This document shows, piece by piece, positions 60,303 to 64,000 of a stretch of DNA of 64,000 nucleotides. The DNA is taken from NCBI GenBank assembly GCA_020848905.1, contig JADLHG010000045.1, forward strand, positions 62,001 through 126,000. Direction: 5' to 3'. Positions within the stretch are counted from its first letter, which is position 1, and every line of letters begins with the position of its first letter. The translations under genes and the position numbers were made by a program. A model generated the notes under the pieces. It had not been told where the DNA came from. It did no database searches and was given only the letters and a program-made list of their open reading frames with translations. The stretch is from Deltaproteobacteria bacterium (GTDB lineage Bacteria; Myxococcota_A; Polyangia; GCA-2747355; JADLHG01).

Positions 60303-61166
60303 CTAGAAAGCCCACCCCATAACCACACCGCCGAGGGTTGCGCGCAGGCGCGGCTCTCGGCGGTGGCTGCGCCAGTGCAGGAGGGCGGCCACGGTGACCG
60401 TCACGGCGGCGCTGACGAACAGCACGTCGGTGCCGAGGGCCAGCGCTCTCGACCGGCTGGCCCGTTCGTTCGCCCCCGCACGGTCGCCCGCCGCGCCGAG
60501 CTCCTCCGATTGGCTCGCGGCGCGGAGCGCGAGGCCGCCCGTCACCGCCGCCGCGAGGCCTGCCGCGCCCGTCACGCCGTAGAGCAGCCAGTGGGCCCAG
60601 GCGCGACGGCGGGGCGGAGGCGGAGTCGGGGCCGGCGCGGGTGACGACGCGACGTTCGGCGACGCGACGTTCGGCGACGCGACCGAGGGGGAAGGGGAAC
60701 GCCGGGGAGCCGGGACGGGGCGGTGAGAGGGTCCGGGTCCGGGTGGCGTCACCTGCGTCGAGGCCTCCTTGCGCGAGATGGCCGCGAGGTATCCCGTCGC
60801 GAGCGCCCGCACCTTGAGGATGCGTGCGCTCTCCCGCGGGTACGCGTGCGGCGAGACGAGCGCGAGGAAGCGCCGGAAGTGCTCGCGGGCCTGCACGAGA
60901 TCCGGCGCCAGGCCCTCCAGCTCGTGCTTCTTGTAGTAGGAGAGACCGAGGTTGTAGAGCAGGCGCGGGTCGCGGCGCAGGCCGTACGCGCGCTGAAAGG
61001 CGGCGATGGCGTCGGCGTAGCGCCCGAGCTCGAAGGACGCGTAGGCCGCCTCCTTCTGCCGCGCGAGCTGGGCCTCCAGCTCGTCGGCCCGGCCCGAGGT
61101 GGCGGCGAGGAGCCCGACGAGGAGCGCGCTCGTGGCCACCGAGCGCGGGGCGAGGAGGGCACGCAT
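60303..61166 (-). CDS. Exported TPR protein with two C-terminal membrane helices
   Basis: A 287-residue protein: signal peptide, a TPR-like helical region (about 25-130, with YASFELGRYADAI and RLLYNLGLSYYK), a Pro/Ser-rich linker containing a tandem repeat (VASPN), and two membrane helices (about 190-214 and 239-262). Its ATG overlaps the TGA of the kinase gene (ATGA), so the pair is one operon. Such exported TPR proteins often accompany Ser/Thr kinases in Myxococcota. Function unknown. Confidence 0.8.
   Translation of the reverse strand: MRALLAPRSVATSALLVGLLAATSGRADELEAQLARQKEAAYASFELGRYADAIAAFQRAYGLRRDPRLLYNLGLSYYKKHELEGLAPDLVQAREHFRRFLALVSPHAYPRESARILKVRALATGYLAAISRKEASTQVTPPGPGPSHRPVPAPRRSPSPSVASPNVASPNVASSPAPAPTPPPPRRRAWAHWLLYGVTGAAGLAAAVTGGLALRAASQSEELGAAGDRAGANERASRSRALALGTDVLFVSAAVTVTVAALLHWRSHRREPRLRATLGGVVMGWAF
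60646..60684. repeat. 15-bp in-frame tandem repeat in the TPR gene
   Basis: GACGCGACGTTCGGC occurs at 60646-60660 and 60661-60675, with a partial third copy. On the minus strand it encodes repeated VASPN residues in the Pro/Ser linker. It is probably a slippage tract and may vary between strains. Confidence 0.75.
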
Positions 61167-62557
61167 CAGAAGCGCACCGGCAGGTCGGGGACCACGTCGC
61201 CGCGCGCGGGGTTCGGCCGGCGCTTTCGCTTTGGAGCGCGGGCAGGCCCAGTGGCCCGGCGCGCCTTCGACGGCGACGGGCCCGGCGAAACGGCCGCTGG
61301 GGCGCTCGGGCGCAGCGAATCCGCTCGCGCCAGGACCTGCGCGTCCGGCGAGTCGTCTCGCGTCGCGTCCGCCGCGCGGGAGGCGGCGGCCGGCGCGGGG
61401 CGGGAGGCGAGAGCGCTGCCGTACGCAGTGGGCGACGCGGGTTGCCGCACCCGCGTGAAGCGCCACACCGCGAGGCTCGCGGCCACGACGAGGGCCGTAG
61501 CGGAGACGGCGAGCAAGGCCCACCAGCGGCCTGCGGTGGGTCGCCCCTCGATCGCGGTCAACGTCGCGGGCGTGGGACGCGCGGCGCGGCCGGGCGGCAG
61601 AGGCAGCGTTCGGTTCGTCGGGTGACGCGATGGCGCGGGGCGCCTCGCGGCGCCGTTCCTAGCCGAGCGCCCGCCGCGTGCGTCTCGGTGGGCGGCGAGC
61701 GCCTCCACGAACTCCGACGCGCGGTCGAAGCGGGCCTCGGGCCGCTTGTCGAGCGCGCGGCCGAGAGGCGCATCGAGCGGCGCGAGCTGCGGGTCCCGGT
61801 CACCGAGCCGCGGGACGGCCTGGGTCTGCTGCGCAAGGAGGAGCTCGCCGAGGGTCTCGGCGTCGAAGGGGCGCGCGCCGCAGAGGAGCTCGAAGGCCAC
61901 CACCCCGAGCGAGTAGACGTCGGAGCGGCCGTCCACCGCGCGACCGCGGCAGTGTTCGGGCGACATGTAGTGCGGGGAGCCGGGGATGTGGCCCGTCTGG
62001 GTCTCCACCGTCGTGATCCGGTCCTCGGTCTGCAGGAGCTTCGCCACGCCGAAGTCGAGCAGCTTGGCGCACGACTCCGGGCCCGTCGGGTTTTCGACCA
62101 GAAAGACGTTCTCGGGCTTCACGTCCCGGTGCACGATCCCCTGGGCGTGGGCCGCGTCCAGCGCCGCCGCCACCGCGCCGAGGATCGGCAGCGCCTCGTC
62201 GAGGGAGAGCGCCCCCACCTCGCGCAGCTTTCGCCGCAAGGTGATGCCCCGCAGGTGCTCCATGACGTAGTAGGTGCGCCCGTCGGGGAGCTGACCGCAG
62301 GTCACGATGCCGACGATGTTCGGGTGCCGGAGGCGCGCCACCAGGCGTCCTTCCTGCTCGAAGCGCGCCACGGTGCGCAGATCCGTGACCCGGTCCGCGT
62401 TCAGCACCTTGATCGCGACGGAGTGGCCGAGTTCGACGTGGATCGCCTCGTAGACGGTGCCCATGCCGCCGCGGCCGAGGGCCTGGGCTACGCGGTACTC
62501 GCCGATCGGGGTGCCCGGCCGGAGATCCGTGGCCTCGCGCCGCGTCAGGTGGGTCAA
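61166..62557 (-). CDS. Ser/Thr protein kinase, single-pass membrane
   Basis: A 463-residue kinase: catalytic domain (about 18-285) with glycine loop GRGGMGTVYE, AIKVL, catalytic loop HRDVKPENV, DFGVAK and MSPEH, all intact. A basic/Pro-rich linker follows, then a membrane helix (about 340-362) and a disordered Ala/Pro/Ser-rich tail. TTG 62557, with GAGG six bases upstream, is preferred; the open frame extends to a TTG at 62611. It diverges from an FHA-containing sigma-54 activator 80 bases away, a pairing that suggests the kinase phosphorylates the partner or the two respond together. Confidence 0.9.
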   Translation of the reverse strand: MTHLTRREATDLRPGTPIGEYRVAQALGRGGMGTVYEAIHVELGHSVAIKVLNADRVTDLRTVARFEQEGRLVARLRHPNIVGIVTCGQLPDGRTYYVMEHLRGITLRRKLREVGALSLDEALPILGAVAAALDAAHAQGIVHRDVKPENVFLVENPTGPESCAKLLDFGVAKLLQTEDRITTVETQTGHIPGSPHYMSPEHCRGRAVDGRSDVYSLGVVAFELLCGARPFDAETLGELLLAQQTQAVPRLGDRDPQLAPLDAPLGRALDKRPEARFDRASEFVEALAAHRDARGGRSARNGAARRPAPSRHPTNRTLPLPPGRAARPTPATLTAIEGRPTAGRWWALLAVSATALVVAASLAVWRFTRVRQPASPTAYGSALASRPAPAAASRAADATRDDSPDAQVLARADSLRPSAPAAVSPGPSPSKARRATGPARAPKRKRRPNPARGDVVPDLPVRF

Positions 62558-62637
62558 TCCACGCCTCGAAAGAAGGCATTTATCGTAACATCCTCGTCGC
62601 GGGCCGGTCAAAACGCGGCCGAGCGCGCGCGCAGAGC

Positions 62638-64000
<1,363 letters not shown>

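Overview
The window is high-GC, densely coded bacterial chromosome and most likely comes from a member of the Myxococcota (deltaproteobacterial lineage). The evidence is the mix of genes: three large Ser/Thr protein kinases (one with the HRDVSPHN catalytic loop common in myxobacteria), two sigma-54 enhancer-binding proteins fused to kinase/AAA/TPR/GAF or FHA modules, a double-FHA protein, an OmpA protein with thrombospondin type-3 repeats, and many lipoproteins with Asp/Gly-rich (DGG/DGAR) tails and Cys-rich modules. I cannot assign a genus. I see no rRNA, tRNA, CRISPR, insertion sequence or prophage.

Layout. 1-4.3 kb: the end of ftsE, then ftsX, an EnvC-like activator, a CtpA protease and a YibQ-like deacetylase form a tight cell-division/peptidoglycan operon. 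4.3-11.7 kb: an FHA/TPR membrane protein, a TIM-barrel protein, an OmpA/TSP3 outer-membrane protein, small secreted proteins and an overlooked 66-residue Cys-rich protein. 11.9-17.1 kb: one 1733-residue kinase-AAA-TPR-GAF-sigma54-activator fusion. 17.3-35.4 kb: the most unusual region, a duplicated envelope locus. Two plus-strand copies of a cassette (lipoprotein or secreted protein, BNR-type propeller protein, small partner) flank a four-gene minus-strand operon. That operon encodes two paralogous lipoproteins, a 977-residue helical exported protein and a discoidin-like lipoprotein whose paralogue lies at 34.3 kb. Sequences matching sigma-54 (-24/-12) promoters precede the first cassette, the minus operon and the distal discoidin-like gene. 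A GT39-like membrane glycosyltransferase sits beside the second cassette.

35.7-47.6 kb: a 1603-residue TPR protein, a two-gene lipoprotein/TPR operon, a PEGA-containing kinase, yifB (comM) and recA. 47.7-52.8 kb: minus-strand secreted proteins, including two paralogous lipoproteins with a double-psi-barrel-like region. Each has a near-identical sigma-54-like promoter and the same predicted 92-nt leader. 52.9-60.3 kb: a radical SAM protein, two tandem beta-propeller lipoproteins, a phospholipase-D-like protein and a fusion of CBM, GH99-like and metallophosphoesterase modules. 60.3-64 kb: a kinase/TPR operon divergent from an FHA-containing sigma-54 activator that runs off the window end.

Main inference: the window holds a candidate sigma-54-controlled, duplicated cell-surface system that I cannot match to a described apparatus. 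The adjacent kinase/sigma-54 activator is its obvious candidate regulator. Gene starts were chosen by Shine-Dalgarno and signal-peptide fit. All promoter calls are by eye.
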